Positions 33,395 to 42,946 of a stretch of 64,000 nt of DNA are shown in pieces. Numbering within the stretch: position 1 is the first letter of the stretch; the number at the start of each line of letters is the position of its first letter. The notes under the pieces are model-generated. The model did no database searches and had not been told where the DNA came from. It saw nothing but the letters and a program-made list of their open reading frames with translations. The stretch is from an uncultured Kiritimatiellota bacterium (GTDB lineage Bacteria; Verrucomicrobiota; Kiritimatiellia; RFP12; UBA1067), in the NCBI GenBank assembly GCA_934675625.1, contig CAKURH010000003.1, forward strand, positions 7,385-71,384, written 5' to 3'. A program made the translations under genes and the position numbers.

Positions 33395-34732
33395 TCAGAC
33401 CGGGACGCCAATCAGAATCTGCGGATGCGCTTCGGTGATGCGGATGCGGACGAGCGAGCCGATGGCCGGCGTCTGCCGCGCACAGGCCGGATCTCCGGCC
33501 GGCTCCCAGACGACGATGCGGTTGCCCGAATCGCGTCCCGACAGGCGCGCCCGGTTGCGCTTCGACGGCCCTTCGACCATGACCTCGCGCACCGTGCCGA
33601 CAAGCGCGTCGTTGCGCCGCTGGCCGCGCACCTCCTGGTCGGCGAGGAGCACCTGGTCGCGGCGCTCCTTCTCCGCCGTCGGCACGTCGTCCGGCAGCGC
33701 CGCGCTGCGTGTCCCCGGTCGCGGCGAGTACTTGAAGACGAAGGCGTTGTCGAAGCCGGCCTCATCCATCAGCGACCGCGTCGCCTCGAAGTCCGCCGCC
33801 GTCTCGCCCGGATAGCCGACAATCACGTCCGTCGTCACCGCAAATTCGGGGTCGAACGCGCGGAGCTTGCGCACCGCGTCGAGATATTCCGCACGCGTGT
33901 AGTGCCGTCCCATCTCCTTCAGGATGCGGTCGGAGCCAGACTGCACCGGCAGGTGCAGATGGCGACAGACCTTCGGGCAGTCCCGGTAGGCGGCCAGCAG
34001 CTCGTCTGTGCACCCCTTCGGATGCGCCGAGGTGAAGCGGATGCGTTCCAGTCCGTCGATTTCCTGCAACGCGCGCAGGAGGCGCGGAAACGCCTCGCCT
34101 TCGTCCGTCTCCCACGCCTTGTTGCGGATGCCGTAGCGGAGGACGCTCTGCCCGAGGAGGCAGACCTCCTTCACGCCACGCGCGGCGAGGCTCTTCACCT
34201 CGGCGATGACTTCCTTCGCGGGCCGCGAATACTCATGGCCGCGCACATCCGGCACGATACAGTAACTGCAGCGGTTGTCGCAGCCCAGCAGCACCGTCAC
34301 GTAACTCTGCACGGCGGCGAACGTCCCGGCGCGGCGCGTGTCGGGATGGGCGTCCAGCCCCTGCGGCACCTCGTCGTCGCCCAGCTCCAGCGTCGGATAG
34401 CGCGCGTCCGCCACGATCTTCGGAATGAGGCCGAAGCGACGCGGCCCGACGGCGAAGTGCAGTTTCGGCAGACGTTTGAAGACGTCCGCCCCCATCCGCT
34501 TGACGGCACAGCCCATCATCCCGACAATCTTGCCCGCCGCGAGCAGGTTCCCGGCCTTGCCGACGGCCTTCTCCTCGGCCTTCTGGCGGACGGTGCAGCT
34601 GTTGATGAGAACGAGGTCGGCCGCGTCTTCCGTCGCGACCTCCTCATGGCCCGCCGCGACGAGCAGCGCCGCGACCGCCTCCGAGTCGCGCACGTTCATC
34701 TGACAGCCGTAGGTATGGATGAGGAACTTCAT
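33395..34732 (-). CDS. miaB: tRNA-2-methylthio-N6-dimethylallyladenosine synthase
   Basis: 445 aa. Radical SAM methylthiotransferase that modifies A37 of tRNAs reading codons starting with U. The N-terminal MTTase domain carries cluster Cys residues in TYGCQMN, NSCTVR and GMMGCAVK. The radical SAM CxxxCxxC is in GCDNRCSYCIVPDVRG. A C-terminal TRAM region follows. VRGHEYSRP is the MiaB-type form after the radical motif rather than RimO. The start overlaps the ABC-F stop (ATGA). Confidence 0.93.
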   Translation of the reverse strand: MKFLIHTYGCQMNVRDSEAVAALLVAAGHEEVATEDAADLVLINSCTVRQKAEEKAVGKAGNLLAAGKIVGMMGCAVKRMGADVFKRLPKLHFAVGPRRFGLIPKIVADARYPTLELGDDEVPQGLDAHPDTRRAGTFAAVQSYVTVLLGCDNRCSYCIVPDVRGHEYSRPAKEVIAEVKSLAARGVKEVCLLGQSVLRYGIRNKAWETDEGEAFPRLLRALQEIDGLERIRFTSAHPKGCTDELLAAYRDCPKVCRHLHLPVQSGSDRILKEMGRHYTRAEYLDAVRKLRAFDPEFAVTTDVIVGYPGETAADFEATRSLMDEAGFDNAFVFKYSPRPGTRSAALPDDVPTAEKERRDQVLLADQEVRGQRRNDALVGTVREVMVEGPSKRNRARLSGRDSGNRIVVWEPAGDPACARQTPAIGSLVRIRITEAHPQILIGVPV

Positions 34733-36717
34733 AAGCCTTGCGCATGCGAGCCCGACTCAAGGGATTCAAGCTCCGTCGCCGCCTCTTCCCAGTCGGCCGT
34801 GTAGCGGTCAATCTCGAACTGGAGCGTCCGCACCTTCCGGTTCGCCTCGGCGAAGTCGGTCGTCGGCTTCGGGTTGAAGAGTTCGGCGGACGCCTCGTCG
34901 AGCGCCTTCTGCAGCTCGTCGATCTTCTGCTCCGCCGTCTCGACGCGCTTCTTCAGCTCGCGCAGCTTCGGCGCGACCTTCGCCCGCTCCGCCGCGCGCT
35001 GCTTCCGCAAGTCCTTTTGGGACAGCCGGACGGGTGCCGAGGCCTCCGTCCCTCCCGTCTCTCTCGCCTCACGCGTCTCGCGCGCCCGGCTCTCGCCCGA
35101 CGCCGCCCGCTCACGCTCCGCCTTCTTCTCACAGTAGTAGTCGTAGCCGCCCGGATACTGGCGGATGCCCTCGCGCGTGATCTCCAGGATGCTCGTCGCG
35201 ACGGCCCGCACGAAGTCGATGTCGTGCGAGACGAGGAGAATCGTCCCCGCGTACTTCTGGAGCGCGTCCTGCAGGAGGCGGCGTCCGTCGAGGTCGAGGT
35301 GCGTCGTCGGCTCGTCGAGCAGCAGGAAGTTCGGCGCCGTCAGGAACAGCCGCAGAAACGCGAGGCGAATCTTCTCGCCGCCCGAAAGGACGCCCGCCGG
35401 CTTCTCGACGTCGTTCTCGTCGAAGCCGAACGCGCCGAGCTGGTTGCGAAAGACTTTCTCCGGCCCGCCGCCGTGTGCGTCCCAGGCGTTCTTTGCGTTG
35501 CGGTAGACGGTGAGGTCGGGCGGAATCGTCTCGGCGAACTCCTGCGAGAGGTAACCGGGCACGACGTTGTGCCCGAGGACGGCCTTGCCCTCCGTCGGCG
35601 AGCGCGTCCCGGCGATAATGCGCATCAGCGTCGTCTTGCCGAGGCCGTTGTAGCCGATCAGGGCGACCTTGTCGCCGCGCGTGATGTTGAATTCGAGCCC
35701 CGAAAAGACCTGCTTCACGCCGTCGTAGCTGAAGCCGAGGTTTTCGCAGCGGAACATCTCGATGCCGCTCGGCGGCGGCTCCGCAAGCCGCAGACGCCCG
35801 GAGTTTGTGTAGCGCTTCGGCAGCACGATCCGCGCCTCGTCGATCTTGTCGATGAGCTTCTGCCGCGACTGGGCCTGCGCGGCCTTTGTCGCCTGTGCGC
35901 GGAATCGGTCCACGAACCGCTGCAGCTGCTCGCGGTGATGGTCCTGATTCTCCTTCGCGGCCTTCAGGTGCGCGTAGCGCACTTCGCGCTCGTTCAGGTA
36001 CCAGTCGAGGTTCCCCTCGTAGCGCGTCGCCGTGCCCGCGTCGACCTCGACGATGATGTTCGTCAGCGTCCGCAGGAGATAGCGGTCGTGCGAAATGAGC
36101 ATGAGCGTGCCGTCGTACGCCTTCAGGAACTTCTGCAGCCAGTCGACGGCAGGGAGGTCGAGGTAATTCGACGGCTCGTCCAAGAGCAGCAGGTCGGGCT
36201 TCGACGCGAGGACGCGCGAGAGTTCCGCGCGCATGCGCCATCCGCCGGAGAACGACTTGAACGGCTTCGTGAACTCCTCCGTCGTGAAGCCGAGGCCGCC
36301 GAGGGCGATCTTGACGCGCGTCTCGATGTCGTAGCCGCCAAGATGCTCGAACTTCGTCTGAAGTTCGCCGTACCGCTTCATCTTCGCGGGATCCGCGAGG
36401 TCGGCCTCCAGCGACGCCATCTCGGCCTCCATTTCGGAGAGGCCGGGGATGCCCCTGAGCGCGTAGTCCAGCAGCGTCTCCTCCGGCGTGTCCGGCGCGG
36501 GGTTCTGCCGCGTGAAGCCGATGCGCGGATTCGACTCGATGACAAGCTCGCCCGTGTCCGTCGACATCTCGCCGAGGATGATCTTGAAGAGCGTCGACTT
36601 GCCCGAGCCGTTCGGGCCGACGACACCGATGCGGTCGCCCTTGTTGACGCGGAACGTGACATCCGTGAGGACGTCCTGATGTCCGTAATGGACGGAAATC
36701 CCCTTAAAGTCCAGCAT
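34729..36717 (-). CDS. ABC-F family ATPase (Uup/EttA-like ribosome-associated)
   Basis: 662 aa, no membrane segments, two ABC cassettes in tandem. First: Walker A GPNGSGKST near 35-43, signature FSGGW, Walker B LLLLDEPSNYLD. Second: GYNGLGKTT near 352, signature LSGGE, FLLLDEPTTHLD. The P-site-tRNA-interaction linker between them (REQLQRFVDRFRAQATKAAQAQ) and a charged C-terminal coiled coil (after 560) are typical of ABC-F translation factors. The NxLD/HLD signatures support ABC-F and not a transporter. No Shine-Dalgarno sequence is evident; instead a GC-rich hairpin sits just upstream of the ATG. Confidence 0.9.
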   Translation of the reverse strand: MLDFKGISVHYGHQDVLTDVTFRVNKGDRIGVVGPNGSGKSTLFKIILGEMSTDTGELVIESNPRIGFTRQNPAPDTPEETLLDYALRGIPGLSEMEAEMASLEADLADPAKMKRYGELQTKFEHLGGYDIETRVKIALGGLGFTTEEFTKPFKSFSGGWRMRAELSRVLASKPDLLLLDEPSNYLDLPAVDWLQKFLKAYDGTLMLISHDRYLLRTLTNIIVEVDAGTATRYEGNLDWYLNEREVRYAHLKAAKENQDHHREQLQRFVDRFRAQATKAAQAQSRQKLIDKIDEARIVLPKRYTNSGRLRLAEPPPSGIEMFRCENLGFSYDGVKQVFSGLEFNITRGDKVALIGYNGLGKTTLMRIIAGTRSPTEGKAVLGHNVVPGYLSQEFAETIPPDLTVYRNAKNAWDAHGGGPEKVFRNQLGAFGFDENDVEKPAGVLSGGEKIRLAFLRLFLTAPNFLLLDEPTTHLDLDGRRLLQDALQKYAGTILLVSHDIDFVRAVATSILEITREGIRQYPGGYDYYCEKKAERERAASGESRARETREARETGGTEASAPVRLSQKDLRKQRAAERAKVAPKLRELKKRVETAEQKIDELQKALDEASAELFNPKPTTDFAEANRKVRTLQFEIDRYTADWEEAATELESLESGSHAQGL

Positions 36718-36725
36718 AGCCGATG

Positions 36726-36746
36726 GCGCGGCCGTGCACGCCGCGC
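36726..36746 (-). promoter_or_regulatory. GC-rich hairpin just upstream of the ABC-F start
   Basis: Perfect 7-bp stem GCGCGGC/GCCGCGC with a 7-nt loop, 8 nt before the ABC-F ATG and 16 nt after the fucosidase stop. No U-run, so it is not an intrinsic terminator. Its position over the usual ribosome site could limit ABC-F translation. Confidence 0.35.
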
Positions 36747-36762
36747 ATGGAACAGGAGCCCC

Positions 36763-38178
36763 TCACTTCTTCAGCCAGATCTCGATGACGGGAATCTCGA
36801 CATTCGGCTTCTTCATCGGCAGGACGATGTTGTCGCGCCGGCCGAGGTCGCCGCCCTGCGAATGCTGGATCGACGCGCCCTTGCGGATTCCGAGTTCCGA
36901 GGCGTCATGCAGGAACTGCGCGTACTCGACCCTGTCCGCGAAGTCGAACGGCAGCGCGCCCATCGGGTAGTTGACGAGGTGGATGTAGAGCCGGTTCGTC
37001 TCGGGGTTGTAGGTGAGCAACGAATCGACCGGCGTCTTGAATTCGGCCGGCGCGGCGGTGCACCCGTAGATCGCGCGGCTGTTGACGCGCATCCAGTCGC
37101 CGATCGCGTCGAGGCGGTCGCAGGCCCGATAGTCGAATTCGCCGCGCCCCGTCGGGCCGACGTTGAGGATGAGGTTGCCGCCGAACGCGACCGAGTTGAC
37201 CAGAAGCTCGATGAGCTGGTGCGGGCTCTTCCACGTCTCCTCATCGCGGTAGTAGCCCCACGAGCCGGAGAACGTCTGACACGTCTCCCACGGCGCGTTC
37301 TTGCCGTCCACCTGCGGCCACTGGGTGACGCGGCACTGCTCCGGCGTCACGAAGTCCCAGCCGTCCTCGGTGTCCATCAGGTCGAGGCGGCTGTCGACGA
37401 GGATGCCGGGCTGAAGCTTCCGCGTGAGCTTCATCAGCTCGACCGACTCCCAGTGCTTCCAGTTCTTGCCGTATTTCGACTTGACCGTGTAGTCGTACCA
37501 GATGATGTCGATCTGCCCGTAGTTCGTCAGCAGCTCCCGCACCTGCGCGTACATGTAGTCGCGGTAGCGGTTCCAGTCGCGGCCCTTGTTAAGTTCTTCG
37601 TAGATCTCGTCGGTAAACTTGCCGTCCGCCGGGCGGAGCGGGTGGGTCTGGTCGATCAGGTAGTCGGGGTGGTGCCAGTCCTTGATCGAGAAGTAAAGGC
37701 CGACCTTGAGCCCTTCCGCACGCGCCGCCTCGACGTATTCGCGCACGAGGTCGCGTCCGAACGGGGTCTTCGTGATCTTGTAGTCGGTCGTCTGCGTGTC
37801 CCAGAGGCAGAAGCCCTCGTGGTGCTTCGCGGTAAGCACCATGTACTTCATGCCGGCCTTCTTCGCGCGGCGCGCCCAGTCCTTCGCGTCGAAGAGGTCG
37901 GGGTTGAAGCGCGGCAGGTAGCGCTTCTCGTAGGCGTCGGGGGCGATGCGGCGGTTCGACTGCACCCACTCGTGGGCGGCGAGCTCGGAGTAGAGGCCGA
38001 AGTGGATGAACATGCCGAAGCGGTCATGCGTCCACCACGCGCGGCGGGCGTCGCGCTGCGCGGCCGTTTCGCCGAAGATGTTCCGAGGGGGCGTCGGACG
38101 GTCCTTGAGCGCGTCAAAGGCCGAGGCCGGGAGGATGGTCGCGGCCAGCGCCGCCGTCAGGATCGTGGTCTTCTTCAT
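36763..38178 (-). CDS. Secreted alpha-L-fucosidase (GH29)
   Basis: 471 aa from ATG 38178, at which a signal peptide begins (MKKTTILTAALAATILPASA); ATG 38196 is the alternative and neither has a clear Shine-Dalgarno. GH29 motifs are plain: RFGMFIHFGLYS near 50, YMVLTAKHHEGFCLWDT near 115-130, and GQIDIIWYDY near 215 with the nucleophile Asp. NLILNVGPTGRGEF near 335 is also a family hallmark. The acid/base Glu cannot be fixed by eye. Releases alpha-linked L-fucose from host or plant glycans. It stands alone with its own promoter between mutS and the ABC-F gene. Confidence 0.92.
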   Translation of the reverse strand: MKKTTILTAALAATILPASAFDALKDRPTPPRNIFGETAAQRDARRAWWTHDRFGMFIHFGLYSELAAHEWVQSNRRIAPDAYEKRYLPRFNPDLFDAKDWARRAKKAGMKYMVLTAKHHEGFCLWDTQTTDYKITKTPFGRDLVREYVEAARAEGLKVGLYFSIKDWHHPDYLIDQTHPLRPADGKFTDEIYEELNKGRDWNRYRDYMYAQVRELLTNYGQIDIIWYDYTVKSKYGKNWKHWESVELMKLTRKLQPGILVDSRLDLMDTEDGWDFVTPEQCRVTQWPQVDGKNAPWETCQTFSGSWGYYRDEETWKSPHQLIELLVNSVAFGGNLILNVGPTGRGEFDYRACDRLDAIGDWMRVNSRAIYGCTAAPAEFKTPVDSLLTYNPETNRLYIHLVNYPMGALPFDFADRVEYAQFLHDASELGIRKGASIQHSQGGDLGRRDNIVLPMKKPNVEIPVIEIWLKK

Positions 38179-38222
38179 TGTCTGTGTCGCTTTCATGTTG
38201 ATGTCGTGTCGTATGGTCGTGT

Positions 38223-38252
38223 AGTATAGCCTAAACCCAAGGCCCAAATCAA
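38223..38252 (-). promoter_or_regulatory. Promoter of the GH29 fucosidase gene
   Basis: TTGATT (38247-38252) and TATACT (38223-38228) at 18-bp spacing on the minus strand. The -10 lacks the TGn extension seen at most other promoters here but has a better -35. Confidence 0.6.
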
Positions 38253-38272
38253 GTGCCGAACCGGGGCGCGCG

Positions 38273-40720
38273 TCAGAAGAACGTCATCTGCCCCGGCATG
38301 TCCGAGAGGCGGCGGCGCGGCTTGCGCACGGCCTTCGGCGCATTCACGTCAAGCTCGTTCGCCTCCAGGTTCTTCAGGATCTCGCCCGCGCGCGCGACGA
38401 CTTCCGCCGGCAGCCCCGCCATCGCGCCGACGTGGATGCCGAAGCTCTTCTCGGCCACGCCGGGGGCGATGCGCCGCAGGAAGACGACGCGCCCGCCCTC
38501 CTCCTTCACCTTCACCGTGTAGTTCTTGATGCCGGGGAACGTGTCCGCGAGGTCGGTGAGCTCGTGGTAGTGCGTCGCGAAGAGCGTCTTCGCCTTCGCC
38601 TGCGCCTTGCCGTAGAGGTACTCGGCGACCGACCACGCGATCGAGATGCCGTCGAACGTCGACGTGCCGCGCCCGATCTCGTCGAGGACGATGAGCGACT
38701 TCGGCGTCGCGTTGTTGAGGATGTTCGCCGTCTCCTGCATCTCGACGAGGAACGTCGAACGGCCGCGCGCGAGGTCGTCGCCCGCGCCGATGCGCGTGAA
38801 GACGCGGTCGAGGACGCCGAGGCGCATCTTCGCCGCCGGCACGAACGAGCCCATCTGCGCCATCACGGCGAGCGTCGCGACCTGCCGGATGTACGTCGAC
38901 TTGCCGGCCATGTTCGGCCCGGTGATGAGCATGATCTGGTCGGTCGTCGTGTTGAGGAACGCGCCGTTCGGCACGAACGGCTCCGCGTCCGGCAGCTGCT
39001 CGACGATCGGATGCCGCCCGTCGACGATCTCCAGCACGTCCGAGTCGTCCACGTCGGGACGCACGTAGCCCGCCGCGAGCGCGCGGTCGGCGAGGGCGAG
39101 CGTCGCGTCAAGCGCGCCGAGCGCGAGGGACGTCTCCTGGATCTCGACCGTCTTCGCCGCGATCGTCGCCAGGATCTCCTTGTAGAGCTTCTGCTCCAGC
39201 GCGACGGCCCGGTCGTGCGCGCCAAGCACCTTCTGCTCGTATTCCTTCAGCTCGGGCGTCACGTACCGCTCGCCCGTCGTCAGCGTCTGCCGCCGGATGT
39301 AATCCGCCGGGGCCTGCGCGACAGACGCCTTCGGGATCTCGATCAGGAACCCGAAGGCGGGCACGTGCTTCACCTTCAGCTTCGCGATGCCCGTGCGCTG
39401 CTGCTCGCGCGCCTGGAACTCGGCGATCCACTGGCGGCCCTCGGTCGCGATCTGCCGCAGCTCGTCCAGCTCCGCCGAATGGCCGGACGCGATGAAGCCG
39501 CCGTCGGACAGCATCACCGGCGGGTCTTCGGCAATCGCGCGGTCAATGAGCGAAACGATGTCGGGCTGGGGCGAGAGATTCTTGACGTGAGCGGCAAGAG
39601 GGGCTTGAGAGACCTGAGGCCGCGCGTCGCTCTCGTCTCTCATGTCGCCCAACCGTGCCAAAATCTCCGGGATCGGGCGGAGCGACGCGGCGAGGCCCTT
39701 CAGGTCGCGCGGGTTCGCGCGGCCGGCGTCGACCTTGGCGACGAGCCGCTCCAGATCCCGGACGCCCGTCAGCTGGCTGCGCAGGTGCGCAAGCGCGGCG
39801 CGGTCGTCCACGAACGCCTGCACGGCGTCGAGCCGCGCGTTCACGTCCGCCGCGCGCGCCAAGGGCCGCGCGATCCAGTTGCGCAGTGTCCGCGCGCCCA
39901 TCGGCGTCTTCGTGACGTCGAGGACGCCGAGCAGCGAGGCGTCTTTCGCGACGTCCCCGCCCGGCAGGAGCTGCAGGTGGCGCAGCGTCCCCGAATCGAG
40001 CACGAGCCCGTCGTCGGACTGGCGGATGCGCACCTTGCGAACATGGCCGAGCGAGTGGTGCAGGGTCGTCCCGACGTAGTAGAGCAGCGCGCCGGCGGCG
40101 CAGATGAGGTCGGGCCGCCCCGTGAGGCCGAAGCCGTCGAGCGCGAGCACCTTGAAATGGCGCGTCAGGCAGTCCCACGCCGCGTCCAGCGAGAACGTCC
40201 AGCTGTTCGCGTCCGTCGGCTTCAGCAGTTCGGCGGGGCAGTCGCGCGCAAGCGCCTCGTCGAGCTTTTCCTGCGACGCGAACGGCTCCACGACGAACTC
40301 GCCCGTCGAGAGGTCGAGGAGCGCGAGCCCCAGGCCCGAGACGGCCGCGACGTAGTTGTTCGTCGTCTCGTCGAGGAGTCCGTCCTCCGTGACGGTGCCG
40401 GGCGTGACGATGCGCGTCACCTCGCGGCGCACGAGCCCCTTCGCGGTCTTCGGGTCCTCCACCTGGTCGCAGAGGGCGGCGGTCTTCCCCGCGCGGATGA
40501 GCTTCGCGAGATAGGCGTTGAGCGCGTGGTGCGGCACGCCGCACATCGGCTGGTCGTTGCGGTGCGTGAGCGTCGCGCCGAGAATCGGCGAGGCGACGAT
40601 CGCGTCCTCGCCGAACATCTCGTAGAAGTCGCCGAGGCGGAACATGACGATCGCGCCCGGCGGCACCTCGCGCTTGATCGCGAGGTACTGCCGCATCATC
40701 GGTGTCAGTTCGGCGGCCAT
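38273..40720 (-). CDS. mutS: DNA mismatch repair protein MutS
   Basis: 815 aa. Mismatch-binding domain I with GDFYEMFGEDA (the Phe-x-Glu mismatch contact is in FYEMF) near residues 30-40. Core and clamp domains follow. The ATPase domain has Walker A GPNMAGKSTYIRQ, Walker B LIVLDEIGRGTSTFDG and the FATHYHEL switch. The length is close to normal. It starts 7 nt after the activase-dehydratase fusion and is probably transcribed with it. Confidence 0.96.
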   Translation of the reverse strand: MAAELTPMMRQYLAIKREVPPGAIVMFRLGDFYEMFGEDAIVASPILGATLTHRNDQPMCGVPHHALNAYLAKLIRAGKTAALCDQVEDPKTAKGLVRREVTRIVTPGTVTEDGLLDETTNNYVAAVSGLGLALLDLSTGEFVVEPFASQEKLDEALARDCPAELLKPTDANSWTFSLDAAWDCLTRHFKVLALDGFGLTGRPDLICAAGALLYYVGTTLHHSLGHVRKVRIRQSDDGLVLDSGTLRHLQLLPGGDVAKDASLLGVLDVTKTPMGARTLRNWIARPLARAADVNARLDAVQAFVDDRAALAHLRSQLTGVRDLERLVAKVDAGRANPRDLKGLAASLRPIPEILARLGDMRDESDARPQVSQAPLAAHVKNLSPQPDIVSLIDRAIAEDPPVMLSDGGFIASGHSAELDELRQIATEGRQWIAEFQAREQQRTGIAKLKVKHVPAFGFLIEIPKASVAQAPADYIRRQTLTTGERYVTPELKEYEQKVLGAHDRAVALEQKLYKEILATIAAKTVEIQETSLALGALDATLALADRALAAGYVRPDVDDSDVLEIVDGRHPIVEQLPDAEPFVPNGAFLNTTTDQIMLITGPNMAGKSTYIRQVATLAVMAQMGSFVPAAKMRLGVLDRVFTRIGAGDDLARGRSTFLVEMQETANILNNATPKSLIVLDEIGRGTSTFDGISIAWSVAEYLYGKAQAKAKTLFATHYHELTDLADTFPGIKNYTVKVKEEGGRVVFLRRIAPGVAEKSFGIHVGAMAGLPAEVVARAGEILKNLEANELDVNAPKAVRKPRRRLSDMPGQMTFF

Positions 40721-40727
40721 GCGGCGT

Positions 40728-42809
40728 TCAGGCCTTGACCTTGCCGAAGATGTTGCCGTAGCGGTTGACGTTCAGGGCCTCGACGAACGAGGCGATCTTC
40801 GTCACCGTCGAGCACGGGTCGATGGACGCGTCCATGCAGTCGCCCTCCAGCGTCAGGAGCGGCACGTTGATCGAGCCCAGCTCCTCGCGCAGGTGCTTCG
40901 AGAGCGCACGGTCGGCGAGCGAACAGCGCCCGAACCCGTGCGTGTAGAGGATGACGCCGTTGAACTGGCCCGCCGGCACGGCGCGCTTGACGTACGAGAC
41001 GCGCAGCTCCGGGTCGAGGAAGCCCGACTGCAGCAGCTTCTTCGCGAGCGAGCGGTACGGGTCCTTCGGGTCGAGCGGATCCCAGCCGACGAAGTTCGTC
41101 TCCTCGAAGACGATCGGCGCGTTGCAGGTCGTCTCGATGTAGTCGAGGTGCCGCGTGTCGTAGAACGGCGGCAGGTGCAGCCAGAGGAGGCGGTGCGTGT
41201 CGCCGATCGCGTAGCGCTTCTCGGCCCACTCCTTCTTCATCAGCAGCTCGTCGAGATACGCCTTCTGGATGTCGACGAGCTCCTGCCGGCCCCAAAGCTG
41301 CGAGAAGACGATCGCGTTGTAGACCGCCTCGCTGCCGCGCACGAGCGGCGGCGACGCGAAGCGGAGCTCCTGGCACTTCTTCGCGAGCGCGGCCGCCTCG
41401 TTCGAGAGGACGCACGCCTCTTCGAGCCGCGCCGGGTCGAGCTTGCGCCCGAACGCCTTCTCCATCTCCGAGACGGCCTCGGCAAGCCCGTCCGCCATCA
41501 TCTCGATCGCGTTGCGCGAATGCGCGTTGATCGGCGTCTGCAGCGAGTAGAGCCGATCGGAGATCTTGTATTCGCGCGCGAGGTCGGCGAAGACGCGCTC
41601 GGCCTGCTGGCACGGCTGGACGGTCGAGACGATGAAGTCGGGCCGGTCGAGATCCATGCCCTCCAGCATGCGGAGGAACGAGCAGGTCTGGCCGTCGAAG
41701 CCCTTCTGCGCGGCGCGGCCGAGGGCCTCCTTCACCTTGTCCGCCCGGCGGCCGAAGAGCGCGGCGTACGTCTCCAGCGTCCGCACGCGGCAGTCCATCG
41801 CGTTCAGGATCTCCGTCGGGAAGAAGAGGTTGCGCCAGACGAGCGGCTTCGACGTGTCCTTCGAGAAGAAGTCGTGCTTCGTCGACTTGATGCGCAGGAG
41901 GACGGACTTGCCGCGCGTCGGCTCGTACTCGACCTTCGCGAGGTCGAGCTTGCCGGTGTCCTTCAGGCCGTCGAGCTGCTTGGCGATGACGGCCGCGCCG
42001 AGGGCGCCCATGACCTCGTGGTACTGCGGGATGATGATCTCGCTGCCGGTGAGCTTGCCGAGGAAGTAGGCGACGGCCTTGTTGAACGCGACGCCGCCCT
42101 GGAAGAGGATCTTGCGGCCGGGGGCGTTCAGGAGCAGCTGGCCGACCGAGTTGAGGATCGTCCGCGCCTGGGCCTTGCACGCGCCGGCGAGCAGGTCGCC
42201 GATCGGCACGCGATTCTTGAACTTGTTGATCGACGTCGCCGAGAGGACGGCGCAGACGGAGCTGAACTCGGTCTTCGAGTCGTAGTTCACGCGGTCGGCG
42301 ACGTCCTCGATCTTCACGCCGAGCTTCTGGGCGACGGAGTCGAGGAAGCTGCCCGTGCCCGCCGCGCAGACGCCGCTCATCATGCTCGTCCAGAGGTTCA
42401 TCGGCGGGTTGTAGACCATGCACTTCGAGTCCTGCCCGCCGCAGTCGATGATCGCGTCGACGTCGGGGTGCAGGAACTTCGCGCCCGCGACGTGCGCCGT
42501 CACCTCGCTGACCTGGAAGTCGTAGGGGATGAACCGCTTCGTGTCCTCGACGATCTGGCTGCCCGTGACGACGATCGCGGCGATCTTGTCGAAGCTCGTG
42601 CCGGCGACCTTCAGGAACTCCAGCGCGAGGCGCTTCACCGCGCCGCCCGAACAGCAGCCGCACGCGCTGCAGCGGCCCGTGCAGGCGACCTTGCCGGCCT
42701 CGACGGGCTGCGTGCGCTTGTAGACGGAGCGCAAGACCTTGCCGTCTTCCGAGAGAAGGACGGCCTTGAAGGTCGTCGAGCCGATGTCGATGCCGAGATA
42801 CGTTTTCAT
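40728..42809 (-). CDS. Fusion of acyl-CoA dehydratase activase (HgdC/BadF type) with 2-hydroxyacyl-CoA dehydratase-like (HgdB/BcrC type) domain
   Basis: 693 aa. The N-terminal third is an ATP-driven activase: GIDIGSTTFKAVLL (P-loop of the ASKHA fold), DCGGQDSK, and cluster ligands Cys148 in GVCAAGTGSF and Cys186 in SSVCAVLSATS. A Cys-rich insertion, CTGRCSACGCC at residues 43-53, is not part of the usual activase. The C-terminal part (from about 340) has the dehydratase layout: STVQPCQQAE, THGFGRCSLADRALS and LEGDCMDASIDPC. Related pairs transfer one electron at very low potential to a 4Fe-4S or double-cubane dehydratase. Having both in one chain is compact. The substrate is unknown. Start 42809 is chosen over 42866 because the latter lies against the -10. 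Confidence 0.85.
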   Translation of the reverse strand: MKTYLGIDIGSTTFKAVLLSEDGKVLRSVYKRTQPVEAGKVACTGRCSACGCCSGGAVKRLALEFLKVAGTSFDKIAAIVVTGSQIVEDTKRFIPYDFQVSEVTAHVAGAKFLHPDVDAIIDCGGQDSKCMVYNPPMNLWTSMMSGVCAAGTGSFLDSVAQKLGVKIEDVADRVNYDSKTEFSSVCAVLSATSINKFKNRVPIGDLLAGACKAQARTILNSVGQLLLNAPGRKILFQGGVAFNKAVAYFLGKLTGSEIIIPQYHEVMGALGAAVIAKQLDGLKDTGKLDLAKVEYEPTRGKSVLLRIKSTKHDFFSKDTSKPLVWRNLFFPTEILNAMDCRVRTLETYAALFGRRADKVKEALGRAAQKGFDGQTCSFLRMLEGMDLDRPDFIVSTVQPCQQAERVFADLAREYKISDRLYSLQTPINAHSRNAIEMMADGLAEAVSEMEKAFGRKLDPARLEEACVLSNEAAALAKKCQELRFASPPLVRGSEAVYNAIVFSQLWGRQELVDIQKAYLDELLMKKEWAEKRYAIGDTHRLLWLHLPPFYDTRHLDYIETTCNAPIVFEETNFVGWDPLDPKDPYRSLAKKLLQSGFLDPELRVSYVKRAVPAGQFNGVILYTHGFGRCSLADRALSKHLREELGSINVPLLTLEGDCMDASIDPCSTVTKIASFVEALNVNRYGNIFGKVKA

Positions 42810-42866
42810 TTTTGCAGCAGGTTCCTCTGGACGTTCATTCTTAGGCTTCCCTAAAAAAGAGCGCAT

Positions 42867-42875
42867 ATTATAGCA
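42867..42875 (-). promoter_or_regulatory. Extended -10 promoter of the activase-dehydratase/mutS unit
   Basis: TGCTATAAT on the minus strand, 57 nt before ATG 42809. An ATG directly touches this -10 at 42866 but would start upstream of the transcript. Confidence 0.55.
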
Positions 42876-42946
42876 TAAACTGCCGCCATGCGGTTTCTCG
42901 AATCATCAACGCAAAAGTCCGCAACGAAACCCCGCTCAACTTCCCC

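Noticed and set aside
33395..34732. RimO (ribosomal protein S12 methylthiotransferase) instead of MiaB
   Set aside because: The sequence after the radical SAM motif (VRGHEYSRP) and the N-terminal cysteine pattern are of MiaB type.
34738..38229. Plus-strand open frame opposite the ABC-F and fucosidase genes
   Set aside because: Runs antisense across two well-identified genes; its composition (Arg, Leu, Val, Asp rich) is that of a frame shadow.
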